DNA from: Paenibacillus donghaensis
Lineage (GTDB): Bacteria > Bacillota > Bacilli > Paenibacillales > Paenibacillaceae
Reading direction: 5' to 3'
Length of the DNA stretch: 64,000 nucleotides
NCBI RefSeq assembly: GCF_002192415.1
Contig: NZ_CP021780.1
Location: forward strand, 4,216,001-4,280,000
Position 1 is the first letter of the stretch; every line of letters starts with the position of its first letter. The notes beneath the pieces were generated by a model. The model was not told the origin of the DNA. It saw only the letters and a list, made by a program, of their open reading frames with translations, and searched no databases. Below, one piece after another: positions 25,787-34,197 of this stretch. Both the position numbers and the translations under genes were made by a program.

Positions 25787-25842
25787 AACAAGCACCTTAT
25801 CGACCAGCGGCTTCACCGCAGGCAGTAAGGAGCTTGTTTGTT
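25787..25842 (+). terminator. Terminator after the two-domain acetyltransferase
   Basis: AAACAAGC and CCTTA pair with TAAGG and GCTTGTTT (25827-25840) around a 26-nt loop region, followed by GTTTAT. Confidence 0.7.
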
Positions 25843-25877
25843 TATCCTCCGATTGTTCGCTGAAATTCCACCGCCGG

Positions 25878-26651
25878 TTACATGAGACGTGGCCATACGC
25901 TGTTCTCCTCGCGCCGCTCATTGCGGCGGCCTTCGCTGTGTATGGCGAGGGACTTCTTCACTTCCGGCTCCAGGAAGACAGCCAGCAGCCGCACATAATC
26001 CAGCGATTCCTGCAAGCTAAAGCTGTCACCGTCATAGACGAACCTTGCTCCGTCCAGCAGTGAATAAATCTCTATACGATCCGCAGGCAGGCCATAGGCC
26101 ATTTGGCAGAACACATTGACCATATGCCTGAAGCCGCAGATCACTTCCTTGTTAGCACTCACCATGAACTTCTGGATGCTGAGACAGCGGCCCGGGGCCG
26201 CAGAACCCCAGGCCAGCTGAAAGATCAACGCGAGTTCCAGCCTCAACTCAGGTACCGCCACATGCCACTGCTCATACAGCTTGACCGGCGTATCCTGCAG
26301 ATGATTCTGGGAGACAATCCGCATTAGCTCATCCGCCACAGCCGTTTTGACATCCCAGTAATGCAGCAAGGACGGGAAAGCTTCCCCCTTAGGAGGCCAG
26401 CGCCGTTCCAGGAGAAATTGAACCGGCGTCTCCCACCGCACTTCGGGGCGCAGGCTGTAGAAATCGTTAAGCGTATGGCCCACCGCATACTGGACCTGCT
26501 GCCTCCAGCGCGGCAGCCCTGTGGCGGCTGCGGCGGATTCGGGCTGGAGCGCTCCGCCTAACAAAATATGCTCTACCCTGTAATCACATAACCTGGGGTA
26601 GGCTTCGGTTCGCTGGGCTGTGCCGATCACACTACCGGCTGCACCGCCCAT
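25878..26651 (-). CDS. Unknown protein co-transcribed with a Fur-controlled flavodoxin
   Basis: I do not recognise this 257-residue protein. It has no signal peptide or membrane segment. Trp- and Arg-containing stretches (LPRWRQQVQYAVGHTLNDFY, ELALIFQLAWGSAAPG) suggest a soluble helical protein; the C-terminus is basic (HSEGRRNERREENS). It begins 2 bp after the flavodoxin stop, with only a weak ribosome site, so translation is probably coupled. Because the operon promoter carries a Fur-box-like sequence, an iron-starvation role is likely, perhaps as flavodoxin partner, but this is inference. Confidence 0.7.
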   Translation of the reverse strand: MGGAAGSVIGTAQRTEAYPRLCDYRVEHILLGGALQPESAAAATGLPRWRQQVQYAVGHTLNDFYSLRPEVRWETPVQFLLERRWPPKGEAFPSLLHYWDVKTAVADELMRIVSQNHLQDTPVKLYEQWHVAVPELRLELALIFQLAWGSAAPGRCLSIQKFMVSANKEVICGFRHMVNVFCQMAYGLPADRIEIYSLLDGARFVYDGDSFSLQESLDYVRLLAVFLEPEVKKSLAIHSEGRRNERREENSVWPRLM

Positions 26652-26653
26652 CT

Positions 26654-27106
26654 TCAGGAAACCGCTGCGCAGGCGGCAATAAACATGCGGCCGAACATGC
26701 GGCAGGCTTCTTTCTCAGCCGCATTCGGGCCATACTCAATCTTCAGACTCTCCTGAACAAGTACCGCCCCACGCTCCTGCAATTTTTTCTCCAGCTCATT
26801 CACTGCCCCGCAATAGATCTCATAGCCGGTATCTCCGCTGCCAAATGCCGCCGCCGGGAGGGTTCCCAGATCCAACTCATCCAGCTCCTCATAGAAATCA
26901 AGCATTTCATCCGGCAGTTCGCCGTCGCCCCAGGTGTATGCCCCCAGCAGTACGCCTTCATATGCCTTTATCTCAGCCGCATTGCACTCGGTGACGCTCT
27001 TCAGAACAGCCTCTCCGCCCGCTTCGCGGATACCTTCCACTATCAGCTCTGCCATTTCTTCCGTATTGCCAGTCAGACTGGCATAAGCTACCAGAACCTT
27101 AGCCAT
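26654..27106 (-). CDS. Flavodoxin
   Basis: The 150-residue protein has the FMN phosphate loop SLTGNTEEMAE at residues 10-20, the aromatic FMN-binding loop GAYTWGDGELPDEM around 55-68 and GSGDTGYEIYCGA near 90-100, all in family positions. It is a short-chain flavodoxin acting as a one-electron carrier that replaces ferredoxin under iron limitation. A Fur-box-like palindrome lies between its -35 and -10 boxes, consistent with that role. AGGAGGAAA lies upstream of the ATG. Confidence 0.93.
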   Translation of the reverse strand: MAKVLVAYASLTGNTEEMAELIVEGIREAGGEAVLKSVTECNAAEIKAYEGVLLGAYTWGDGELPDEMLDFYEELDELDLGTLPAAAFGSGDTGYEIYCGAVNELEKKLQERGAVLVQESLKIEYGPNAAEKEACRMFGRMFIAACAAVS

Positions 27107-27160
27107 AACTCATTTCCTCCCGTAATGGAACATTAAATTTAAATCAAATCTGTTATGTTC

Positions 27161-27190
27161 ATTCTATTTGATAATGATTATCATTGTCAA
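27161..27190 (-). promoter_or_regulatory. Promoter with embedded Fur box upstream of flavodoxin
   Basis: On the minus strand TTGACA (27185-27190) and TAGAAT (27161-27166) are 18 bp apart. The spacer contains TGATAATGATTATCATTGTC on the plus strand (27169-27188), close to the Fur consensus GATAATGATAATCATTATC. Bound Fur-Fe would occlude RNA polymerase directly. Confidence 0.8.
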
Positions 27191-27219
27191 ACATTACTTT
27201 GACTACTCTTTCTGCATGC

Positions 27220-27265
27220 AAAAAACGCAAACCTGCCGGAGTATATCCGGTTAAGGTTCGCGTTT
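27220..27265 (-). terminator. Terminator of the AraC-VOC operon
   Basis: AAACGCAAACCT (27223-27234) pairs with AGGTTCGCGTTT (27254-27265) around an inner CCGG/CCGG stem; the minus strand continues with TTTTTT. It lies 22 bp past the VOC gene stop. Confidence 0.8.
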
Positions 27266-27286
27266 GAGGGAAATGCTATGCATCCG

Positions 27287-27658
27287 TTATTCTACATATC
27301 CGCCTTCGAGCAAAGTGATTCCGTTGCCGTCCGGGTCCTTGAAATTCATTTCCTTGCCGCCATATTCCATCATCACCGGAGGTTCACAGTCCAGACCCTT
27401 CTGCTTCAGCTCCGTGTAAGTCTCATCCAGACTGCTGCAGGAGAAGACCAGATTCACTACGCCGGTTGTAAGTTTGCCCCATTTATGCTCGTCCCAGATA
27501 ATGATGCCGGGCTGGTCCTTGCTGAAGGCGATTTTGGCGCCGTCACTGTTACCATAACCTTCGAACGGTACCGGAATCCCCAGCACAGTGGAATAGAAGT
27601 CTGCCAGCGCCGCAACGTCCTTGCTGTACAGATTGATGCCATCAAATGAAGTAATCAT
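27287..27658 (-). CDS. VOC (glyoxalase/bleomycin-resistance) superfamily protein
   Basis: The 123-residue protein has two paired beta-alpha-beta-beta-beta modules: GINLYSKDVAALADFYSTVLGIPV at the start and KEMNFKDPDGNGITLLEG at the end, the usual VOC signatures including a C-terminal acidic metal ligand region. Members are metal-dependent lyases, dioxygenases or resistance proteins; this one cannot be assigned further. Its ATG overlaps the stop of the upstream AraC-type gene (ATGA), so it is probably the regulator's target partner. Confidence 0.9.
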   Translation of the reverse strand: MITSFDGINLYSKDVAALADFYSTVLGIPVPFEGYGNSDGAKIAFSKDQPGIIIWDEHKWGKLTTGVVNLVFSCSSLDETYTELKQKGLDCEPPVMMEYGGKEMNFKDPDGNGITLLEGGYVE

Positions 27659-28626
27659 GTATTGTTCCCCTCTCTACTGTTGCCTGTATTGTTTGGCCGG
27701 TCGCACCCGGCCACAAGTTCATTGTAGCTGCTCCTGCTGCCTGCTGTATTGTAAAAAAGCGACATGCCCCGTCCCGCATCACGCAGCGCCTGAAGGGGCG
27801 AAGTTCCGGCATATTTGCGGAAATTATGATTGAAGTGAGACTGGTCGCTGTATCCATACGCGTGGACAAGATCCTGCAGCCCGCCGCCTGTTGGCGAACC
27901 GTAATACAGCTCCTGCCAGACATGCTGAAAGCGCACCAGGTCAGCGGCTTTTTTGGGCGTAAGACCGGTATATTCACGGAACAGACGTTCCAGCTGGCGG
28001 CTTCCCAGACCCGTACCTTGCCTCAGCTCTTCTCCCATCACCAGACCTTTGCGGCTCAGGATCAGCTGGACCGCATTCAGCAGACTGTCCTGGGTACGGC
28101 GCGACGGCTGCATTCTGCGCAGCAGATAGGTCTCTGCGGCGGCAATCCGTTCCGCCGTGGACCGAGCACGGGCCAGCTGTTCTCCCAGCTCGCGGTGAAA
28201 GGAGGAGAAATATTGCCTGACATCCACATGGGCATTCAGCACCTCTCTGAGATGGTCGTCGGCGAACAAATGCACAGCCCAGAAGTAGAAGCGGATCGCA
28301 AACACCGTTTTGCCGGAGGGCTCACGTTCCTTGGGCACTTCAAACGGCGCGTCATTGACGCCGGAGAACATGCTTGTCGTGTTGCCGGTGTGCTCATCCA
28401 GCTGCCAGATGATATCCATGCAGGTATCCGGTATAATCAGTTCCCGTTCAAGCGGGCCGACTGTCGGGTTCGGGCGAGACGGTTCACTGGCGGATGCGTT
28501 CCGGAGCACATCTCCGGTCCCCCAGAAACAACGGATATAAGGCTGCAGAAGGGCAGAAGGTGCCACTTCGTTTGTCTGTGACGGATTCGCTGTAATTGGA
28601 TGATAATGCTGCGCCAAATTGTACAT
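27655..28626 (-). CDS. AraC family transcriptional regulator
   Basis: The 323-residue protein has an N-terminal effector domain (about 1-200, with LLQPYIRCFWG and IPDTCMDIIWQLDE) and a C-terminal double helix-turn-helix: GEELRQGTGLGSRQLERLFREYTGLTPKKAADLVRFQ and VHAYGYSDQSHFNHNFRKYAGTSPLQ. A longer frame begins at 28704, but the ATG at 28626 follows AAGGAGAAGGAG. It overlaps the VOC gene by 4 nt, forming a two-gene operon. Confidence 0.92.
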   Translation of the reverse strand: MYNLAQHYHPITANPSQTNEVAPSALLQPYIRCFWGTGDVLRNASASEPSRPNPTVGPLERELIIPDTCMDIIWQLDEHTGNTTSMFSGVNDAPFEVPKEREPSGKTVFAIRFYFWAVHLFADDHLREVLNAHVDVRQYFSSFHRELGEQLARARSTAERIAAAETYLLRRMQPSRRTQDSLLNAVQLILSRKGLVMGEELRQGTGLGSRQLERLFREYTGLTPKKAADLVRFQHVWQELYYGSPTGGGLQDLVHAYGYSDQSHFNHNFRKYAGTSPLQALRDAGRGMSLFYNTAGSRSSYNELVAGCDRPNNTGNSREGNNT

Positions 28627-28859
28627 GGATCTCCTTCTCCTTGGTTCGTTACTGCTTGTACCTTGATCATACACAAGAGATGGCGGCAGCACCAGTATTG
28701 ACATTTCCGCTCCACAAATAACAAGCAGTCTGCCTCTCAGCGGCCTTAAAGTCGATTTCCTTACGTTTTTCTTGGATTAGGCCATGATTCGGTTTGTAGG
28801 AAAGAGGCTAAATGTTGTACAATTAAGGCTAAATGAATTTTTGAAGGATGGATTAACTA

Positions 28860-29723
28860 ATGTATATAGCAAGCGACTGGAAAGACTATGAAGTTCTTGA
28901 TACCGGAGGCGGCGAGAAGCTGGAACGATGGGGAGATATCATCCTCCGCCGCCCGGACCCGCAGATCATCTGGCCCCTTGAGAACGAGACGGCGAAATGG
29001 CGGGATGTGCACGGCCATTATCACCGTAGTTCGGCGGGCGGCGGGCAATGGGAGATGCATAAAAGCATTCCCGAGAACTGGAATATCAGCTACGGCAAGC
29101 TGAAATTCCACCTGCGCCCCACCAACTTCAAGCATACCGGACTATTTCCCGAGCAGGCGGCCAACTGGCGCTGGATGATGGACAAGATCGAAGCAGCCGG
29201 ACGTCCGATTCAGGTGCTGAACCTGTTTGCCTATACCGGCGGTGCTACCGTTGCCGCAGCAAGCGCAGGGGCTTCTGTAGTCCATGTGGATGCGGCCAAG
29301 GGAATGGTCCAGTGGGCGAAGGAGAATATGCAGCTATCCGGTCTGGCCGAACGGCCTGTCCGTTTCATCACTGACGATGTGTTCAAGTTCGTGCAGCGCG
29401 AGCAGCGCCGCGGCAGCAAATACGACGCCATCATCATGGACCCTCCTTCCTACGGCAGAGGCCCTGGCGGTGAGATGTGGAAGCTGGAAGCCAGCCTGTA
29501 TCCGTTCCTGGAGAGCTGCCTGCAGATCATGAGCGACAGACCCTTGTTTATGCTGATCAACTCCTATACCACCGGTATCTCTCCTACCGTCCTGCGCAAT
29601 ATGCTGTCCATGACGATGGGCAAACGTTATGGCGGCAAGCTGACCTCCGGCGAGATTGGACTGCCGATCAGCGCTTCCGGCATGAATCTGCCTTGTGGTA
29701 TTCTGGGCCGCTGGGAGGCGTAA
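28860..29723 (+). CDS. Class I SAM-dependent methyltransferase (RlmI-like)
   Basis: The 287-residue protein has the SAM-binding motif LNLFAYTGGATVAAASAGASVVHVDAAKG, the acidic residue ending the second strand, and the catalytic-type motif IIMDPPSYGRGPGGEMWK, as in COG1092 23S rRNA m5C methyltransferases. It lacks the N-terminal PUA domain of RlmI, so substrate assignment is tentative. The ATG follows GAAGGATGG. A pseudouridine synthase gene starts 3 bp downstream, supporting an RNA-modification operon. Confidence 0.9.
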   Translation: MYIASDWKDYEVLDTGGGEKLERWGDIILRRPDPQIIWPLENETAKWRDVHGHYHRSSAGGGQWEMHKSIPENWNISYGKLKFHLRPTNFKHTGLFPEQAANWRWMMDKIEAAGRPIQVLNLFAYTGGATVAAASAGASVVHVDAAKGMVQWAKENMQLSGLAERPVRFITDDVFKFVQREQRRGSKYDAIIMDPPSYGRGPGGEMWKLEASLYPFLESCLQIMSDRPLFMLINSYTTGISPTVLRNMLSMTMGKRYGGKLTSGEIGLPISASGMNLPCGILGRWEA

Positions 29724-29726
29724 GCC

Positions 29727-30437
29727 ATGACTCAGCCATCACGGTTCGAGATTCTGTATGAGGACAACCATCTGCTGGGTGTGGTGAAGCCCGTGAATGT
29801 ACCGGTACAGGAGGATGCCACGGGAGATGTGGACCTGCTGAACCTGCTCAAAGACGATGTGAAAGCCAGGTTCAACAAACCGGGCAATGTATTCATGGGA
29901 CTGGTTCATCGGCTGGACCGTCCCGTGGGCGGAGCGATGGTGTTTGCCCGGACCTCCAAGGCAGCCTCGCGGCTGTCGGAGAGCGTGCGCACCCACAACT
30001 TCAACAAGGTCTACCTCACCGTCGTTCACGGCAAACCACCCGCCGCTTCGGGACGTCTGGTGGATACCTTGCTGAAGGACTCTGCCAGCAACACGGTTTC
30101 CGTCGTCCGTAAAGGAACCCCCGGAGGCAAGGAAGCCATCCTTGATTATACTGTGCTGGGTAGTAGGGAAGGCTTCAGTCTGCTGAAGATTGATCTGCTG
30201 ACCGGACGTTCTCACCAGATCCGGGTCCAGCTAAGCTCTATCGGCTGTCCACTGTACGGTGACCAGAAATACGGCGCAGCCGTCAACCGGCCCGGGCAGC
30301 AGATTGCGCTCTGGTCGGCTCTGGTCGGGTTCCCACATCCGGTAAGCAAGGAACAGGTTGAACTGATCTCTCTGCCGCCTGAGCTCCATCCCTGGAGCTT
30401 GTGGCCGCAGGAATTAAAGAAGCAAGCCATCCGTTAA
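29727..30437 (+). CDS. RluA-family pseudouridine synthase
   Basis: The 236-residue protein has the catalytic motif GLVHRLDRPVGGAMVFART, in which the Asp of HRLD attacks uridine, then DYTVLGSREGFSLLKIDLLTGRSHQIRVQL and CPLYGDQKYG, both RluA family signatures. There is no S4 domain, so it is a short form. The rRNA or tRNA target is not evident. It starts just after the methyltransferase gene, and its stop codon lies inside the loop of the operon terminator. Confidence 0.92.
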   Translation: MTQPSRFEILYEDNHLLGVVKPVNVPVQEDATGDVDLLNLLKDDVKARFNKPGNVFMGLVHRLDRPVGGAMVFARTSKAASRLSESVRTHNFNKVYLTVVHGKPPAASGRLVDTLLKDSASNTVSVVRKGTPGGKEAILDYTVLGSREGFSLLKIDLLTGRSHQIRVQLSSIGCPLYGDQKYGAAVNRPGQQIALWSALVGFPHPVSKEQVELISLPPELHPWSLWPQELKKQAIR

Positions 30438-30455
30438 GGATGGCTTGCTTTTTTT
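30420..30455 (+). terminator. Terminator overlapping the RluA-type stop codon
   Basis: AAGCAAGCCATCC (30420-30432) pairs perfectly with GGATGGCTTGCTT (30438-30450) and is followed by a T-run. The TAA stop (30435-30437) lies within the 5-nt loop. Confidence 0.92.
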
Positions 30456-30574
30456 AGAAATATAAGAATTTATGTAGAGCATGCGCTGTGAGTTCAGTTT
30501 CCTGCTGGGTTGACCCTCTTGATGGGATAGCCAAACGATTGTCGGCCCGCTTAACCTGTATATTCTTCTGGCTG

Positions 30575-31006
30575 CTAAGGGGTAGAGCCTTCCGGTGCCG
30601 GTGCGACAGCCATTTTGCCCATAAGATAGAGCAGCAGCTGCTGGTTGTGAGAAGAGATCGGGTCCAGCGCCTCGGCGAAAAAATCACTGCGGATCTTCAG
30701 GCCGCGTGCCGTTTCCTGCTTGCCGGTCTCCGTGATGCTGATCCAGACAATCCGGCGGTCTGCTCCATCCCGTTCGCGGAGAATAAGTCCGTGTTTCTCC
30801 ATGCGGTCAAGCAGCATGGTTACCGCCGCAGGACTGGTGGCCAGATGCGGTGCCAGATCGGAAGGCTTCATGGCTTCCCGATCCTGAAGCAATTCCAGCA
30901 CAGTAAGCTGAGCATCCGTCAGCGTTGGAGCCAGCTTGCTGTCCATATGTAACTTGTAATCTTTTGTTATCTTATGCCAGATTTTACTGAATTCAGAGGA
31001 GTGCAC
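30575..31006 (-). CDS. MarR family transcriptional regulator
   Basis: The protein (143 residues from this start) has the MarR winged helix: LTDAQLTVLELLQDREAMKPSDLAPHLATSPAAVTMLLDRMEKHGLILRERDGADRRIVWISITETG, including the wing DRR. It is likely a dimeric repressor that responds to a small molecule. The frame extends to 31108, but the GTG at 31006 has AAGGAAGG 7 nt upstream and gives the usual family length. No obvious co-transcribed target gene is adjacent. Confidence 0.88.
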   Translation of the reverse strand: MHSSEFSKIWHKITKDYKLHMDSKLAPTLTDAQLTVLELLQDREAMKPSDLAPHLATSPAAVTMLLDRMEKHGLILRERDGADRRIVWISITETGKQETARGLKIRSDFFAEALDPISSHNQQLLLYLMGKMAVAPAPEGSTP

Positions 31007-31111
31007 ACGTATTCCTTCCTTTCCTTCGCGGATCTTTCCGGTATACCTACATTTTCGCGAGTCAGCTTCCATTTCCTGCAAAAGAAAAAAATAAAAATGC
31101 CGCCGCATTAT

Positions 31112-31549
31112 TCAACAGTTCAAATACATGTAAACATCTATGAGATCCTCACGTTCAATTTTAAATCCAAACCGTTCATAAAGCCGTCTGGCCGTGCTTC
31201 CTTGTAGGACATTTAATGATACACGTTTTCCTTTTACATCATTTTGTTCAAGCAAATTTTTTAACACTTGACTCCCGACTCCTTTATTTTGGTAAGCAGG
31301 GTGGATATAAAAATGTTCTAATAAATAACCATCTACCGTCGGTTTAAAAGCTACGCATCCAATAAAAGAAGCATCTGTCTCGATGATCCAAGTATGAACG
31401 GAGTCAAATGCACTGCGGAAACGTTGACGAACTTTCTCTTCATCAAACCTGCCTAACCTAGTTAAATCATCACGTAGTACAATTGCACGCAAATCAGCAA
31501 TTGTCTCAACATCGGAATTTTGGGATTGGCGAAGAGTAGTCTGTTTCAT
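31112..31549 (-). CDS. GNAT family N-acetyltransferase
   Basis: The 145-residue protein shows a standard GNAT fold with VDGYLLEHFYIHPAYQNKGVGSQVLKNLLEQ (acetyl-CoA loop QNKGVG) and LNVLQGSTARRLYERFGFKIERED at the end. Its AT content is clearly higher than that of the flanking genes, suggesting recent acquisition. The ATG follows AAGGAG. Acceptor unknown. Confidence 0.9.
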   Translation of the reverse strand: MKQTTLRQSQNSDVETIADLRAIVLRDDLTRLGRFDEEKVRQRFRSAFDSVHTWIIETDASFIGCVAFKPTVDGYLLEHFYIHPAYQNKGVGSQVLKNLLEQNDVKGKRVSLNVLQGSTARRLYERFGFKIEREDLIDVYMYLNC

Positions 31550-31620
31550 CTAATGTAACAACTCCTTATTTCTATTTTCAGACAACAGTAGGGTTATACT
31601 AACAAAAGCATCTAATTCAC

Positions 31621-31676
31621 TTAAAAACGGCTTCCCGATCACCCCCGTCCAAGCCGGAGGCGTTCAGGAAGCCGTT
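31621..31676 (-). terminator. Terminator of the parE-parC transcript
   Basis: AACGGCTTCC (31626-31635) pairs with GGAAGCCGTT (31667-31676); on the minus strand it runs into TTTTTAAG. Confidence 0.8.
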
Positions 31677-31693
31677 ATCTGTTGCTTCGTATG

Positions 31694-34135
31694 TTACTGA
31701 ATCGTCGGATAGAGCTGGATAATCTCATCCTTCTTCTCTACAGGAATAATCTGCTTGCCGATGGAACGGCGTTCCCCGATTGGAGAAGATTCCGAGGAGA
31801 AGGTGTGAATGGCATTATCGCGTGTAACAGCGGTCAGCAGTAGCGGCTCTCTGCAATAGAACGCACCGGCCAGTCTGCTGCCGTTCGGTTTCACCCGCTT
31901 GCCTTCCTTGAATTCAAAGGTTGGCATCCCTTTACCGCCACGGCTCTGGGACGGATAATCCACCAGCAAGGAGCGTTTGGCATATCCGATGTCTGTGATG
32001 GCCAGAATCTCGCCTTCGTCTTCACTGACCCAGAAGCAGGAAATCACTTCATCGCCCTCACGGAGCTGAATTCCCCGTACGCCGGAAGCAACCCGGCCCA
32101 TCGGATTCACCTCCTGCTCCTGGAAGCGGATGCTCATGCCCTCACGAGTGATCAGTACCAGATCCTTGTCTCCGCGGCTCGGAGACACGCTGATAATCTC
32201 GTCGCCTTCGGCTACCTTGCAGGCGGCTACCGCCCCGGACCGGCTGGTGGAATATTCTTTCAGCTCGGTTCGTTTCACCTGACCCTTGCGGGTCACGAAT
32301 ACCAGGCTCTGCGCCGGGTCCTCCAGATTGCTCACCGGCAGTATGCTGACGATCCCGTCGCCTTTGGACAATCCAATGACGTTGACAACCGCAGTCCCCG
32401 GTTCCTTCCATTTGAATTCCGGGATCTGATGGACCGGCAGCAGGAAATATTGTCCCTTGCGCGTGAAGACCAGCAGACTGTCCCGGGTGTTCAGGTCCAT
32501 CAGCCGCACGATCCGGTCGCCTTCCTTGACCCCGGAGGACTGGCGGTCAGCCCCCGAACGGGTGAAGGAGGTCATACCGGTGCGTTTGATGTAACCGTCG
32601 GCTGACAAGGCCACCAGGACCTCCTCTGCATTTACCAGCACTTCAAGACTGACCTTCAGCTCTTCTACTTCGCCCTGTATCAAGGATCGGCGGTCAATCC
32701 CGTATTTATCGCGGATCTCCAGCAGCTCCTTGCGGATAACTGACACCAGCTTCTTGTCGCTGTCCAGAATGCCGCGCAGCTGTGCGATCTTGGCCTGCGT
32801 CTCGTCCAGCTCCTTCTGGAGCGCATTGATCTCCAGATTGGTCAGCCGGTACAGCTGCAGGGTGAGAATAGAATCGGCCTGGCGTTCGGTGAACCCAAAC
32901 ATCCAGACCAGATTGTTCTGCGCATCCTGGCGGTTCTTCGAGGCCTTGATCGCCGCGATGATCTCATCCAGAATATTAAGGGCTTTAACCAGCCCTTCCA
33001 GCACGTGTGCCCGGTCTTCCGCCCGCTCCAGGTCGAACTGGGTGCGGTGGGTGACCACTTCACGCTGATGGGCAATATAGGCTTCAAGAATCGCCTTCAG
33101 CCCCAGCTGCTGCGGCGCTTTGTTGACGATCGCGACCATGTTGAAGTTATAGGTGACTTGCAGATCGGTTTTCTTCAGCAGATAAGCCAGAATGCCCTGA
33201 GCATCTGCTTCCTTCTTCAATTCCACTACGATCCGCAGACCATCGCGTCCACTCTCATCACGCACCTCGGCGATGCCGTCAACCTTCTTCTCCAGCCGGA
33301 TATTCTCCATCGAGGTAACCAGTCTGGACTTCACAATCTGGAACGGAATCTCCGTGATGACAATCTGCTGCTTGCCGCCGCGCAGGTTCTCAATGTCTGT
33401 CTTCGAGCGAAGATAGATCCGCCCTTTGCCGGTACGGTAGGCATCCATAATGCCGTCGCCGCCCATGATGGTACCGCCGGTAGGGAAATCCGGCCCTTTC
33501 ATGAAGGTCATAATATCTTCCAGCTCAATATCCGGTTTCTGCATCACCGCGATGCAGGCGTCAATTACTTCCCGCAGGTTATGCGGTGGAATCTCGGTGG
33601 CGAAACCGGCGGAAATTCCGCTGGTGCCGTTCACCAGCAGGTTAGGATAACGGGAAGGCACCACGACCGGCTCCTTGGTGGTGTTATCGAAATTGTCCTT
33701 GAACAGCACCGTACGCTTCTCAATATCGCGCATCATTTCCATCGCTATGGGTGACAGGCGCGCCTCTGTGTAGCGCATGGCCGCAGCGGGGTCATCATCC
33801 ATCGAACCCCAGTTGCCGTGACCGTCAACCAGCACATGGCCCATCTTCCAGTATTGCGCCATCCGCACCATCCCGTCATAGATGGAGGAGTCTCCGTGGG
33901 GATGGTAATTCCCCATTACGTCTCCGACGGTTTTGGCGGATTTGCGGTACGGCTTGTCAGGGGTGTTCCCCGAGTCATACATCGCATAGAGAATCCGGCG
34001 CTGTACGGGCTTCAGCCCGTCCCGGACATCGGGAATCGCACGGTCCTGAATAATATATTTGGAATACCGGCCAAAGCGGTCACCGACGACCTCTTCCAGA
34101 AAAGCCGGCAAAAATTGCTCTGATAAACTGCCCAT
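31694..34135 (-). CDS. parC: DNA topoisomerase IV subunit A
   Basis: The 813-residue protein has the GyrA/ParC breakage-rejoining domain: [21 protein letters not shown], the quinolone region [18 protein letters not shown] (residues 77-94), the active-site Tyr122 in [11 protein letters not shown], and the C-terminal beta-propeller repeats. The spacing and the adjacent parE gene indicate topoisomerase IV, which decatenates daughter chromosomes, rather than gyrase. It follows parE on the same strand after 62 bp, the usual arrangement. Confidence 0.95.
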   Translation of the reverse strand: MGSLSEQFLPAFLEEVVGDRFGRYSKYIIQDRAIPDVRDGLKPVQRRILYAMYDSGNTPDKPYRKSAKTVGDVMGNYHPHGDSSIYDGMVRMAQYWKMGHVLVDGHGNWGSMDDDPAAAMRYTEARLSPIAMEMMRDIEKRTVLFKDNFDNTTKEPVVVPSRYPNLLVNGTSGISAGFATEIPPHNLREVIDACIAVMQKPDIELEDIMTFMKGPDFPTGGTIMGGDGIMDAYRTGKGRIYLRSKTDIENLRGGKQQIVITEIPFQIVKSRLVTSMENIRLEKKVDGIAEVRDESGRDGLRIVVELKKEADAQGILAYLLKKTDLQVTYNFNMVAIVNKAPQQLGLKAILEAYIAHQREVVTHRTQFDLERAEDRAHVLEGLVKALNILDEIIAAIKASKNRQDAQNNLVWMFGFTERQADSILTLQLYRLTNLEINALQKELDETQAKIAQLRGILDSDKKLVSVIRKELLEIRDKYGIDRRSLIQGEVEELKVSLEVLVNAEEVLVALSADGYIKRTGMTSFTRSGADRQSSGVKEGDRIVRLMDLNTRDSLLVFTRKGQYFLLPVHQIPEFKWKEPGTAVVNVIGLSKGDGIVSILPVSNLEDPAQSLVFVTRKGQVKRTELKEYSTSRSGAVAACKVAEGDEIISVSPSRGDKDLVLITREGMSIRFQEQEVNPMGRVASGVRGIQLREGDEVISCFWVSEDEGEILAITDIGYAKRSLLVDYPSQSRGGKGMPTFEFKEGKRVKPNGSRLAGAFYCREPLLLTAVTRDNAIHTFSSESSPIGERRSIGKQIIPVEKKDEIIQLYPTIQ

Positions 34136-34197
34136 CTTCTCACCTTCTGTTCCTCAAACTTCCGTTCCTATAAATCGGGATGATTATCCCCTGTATC

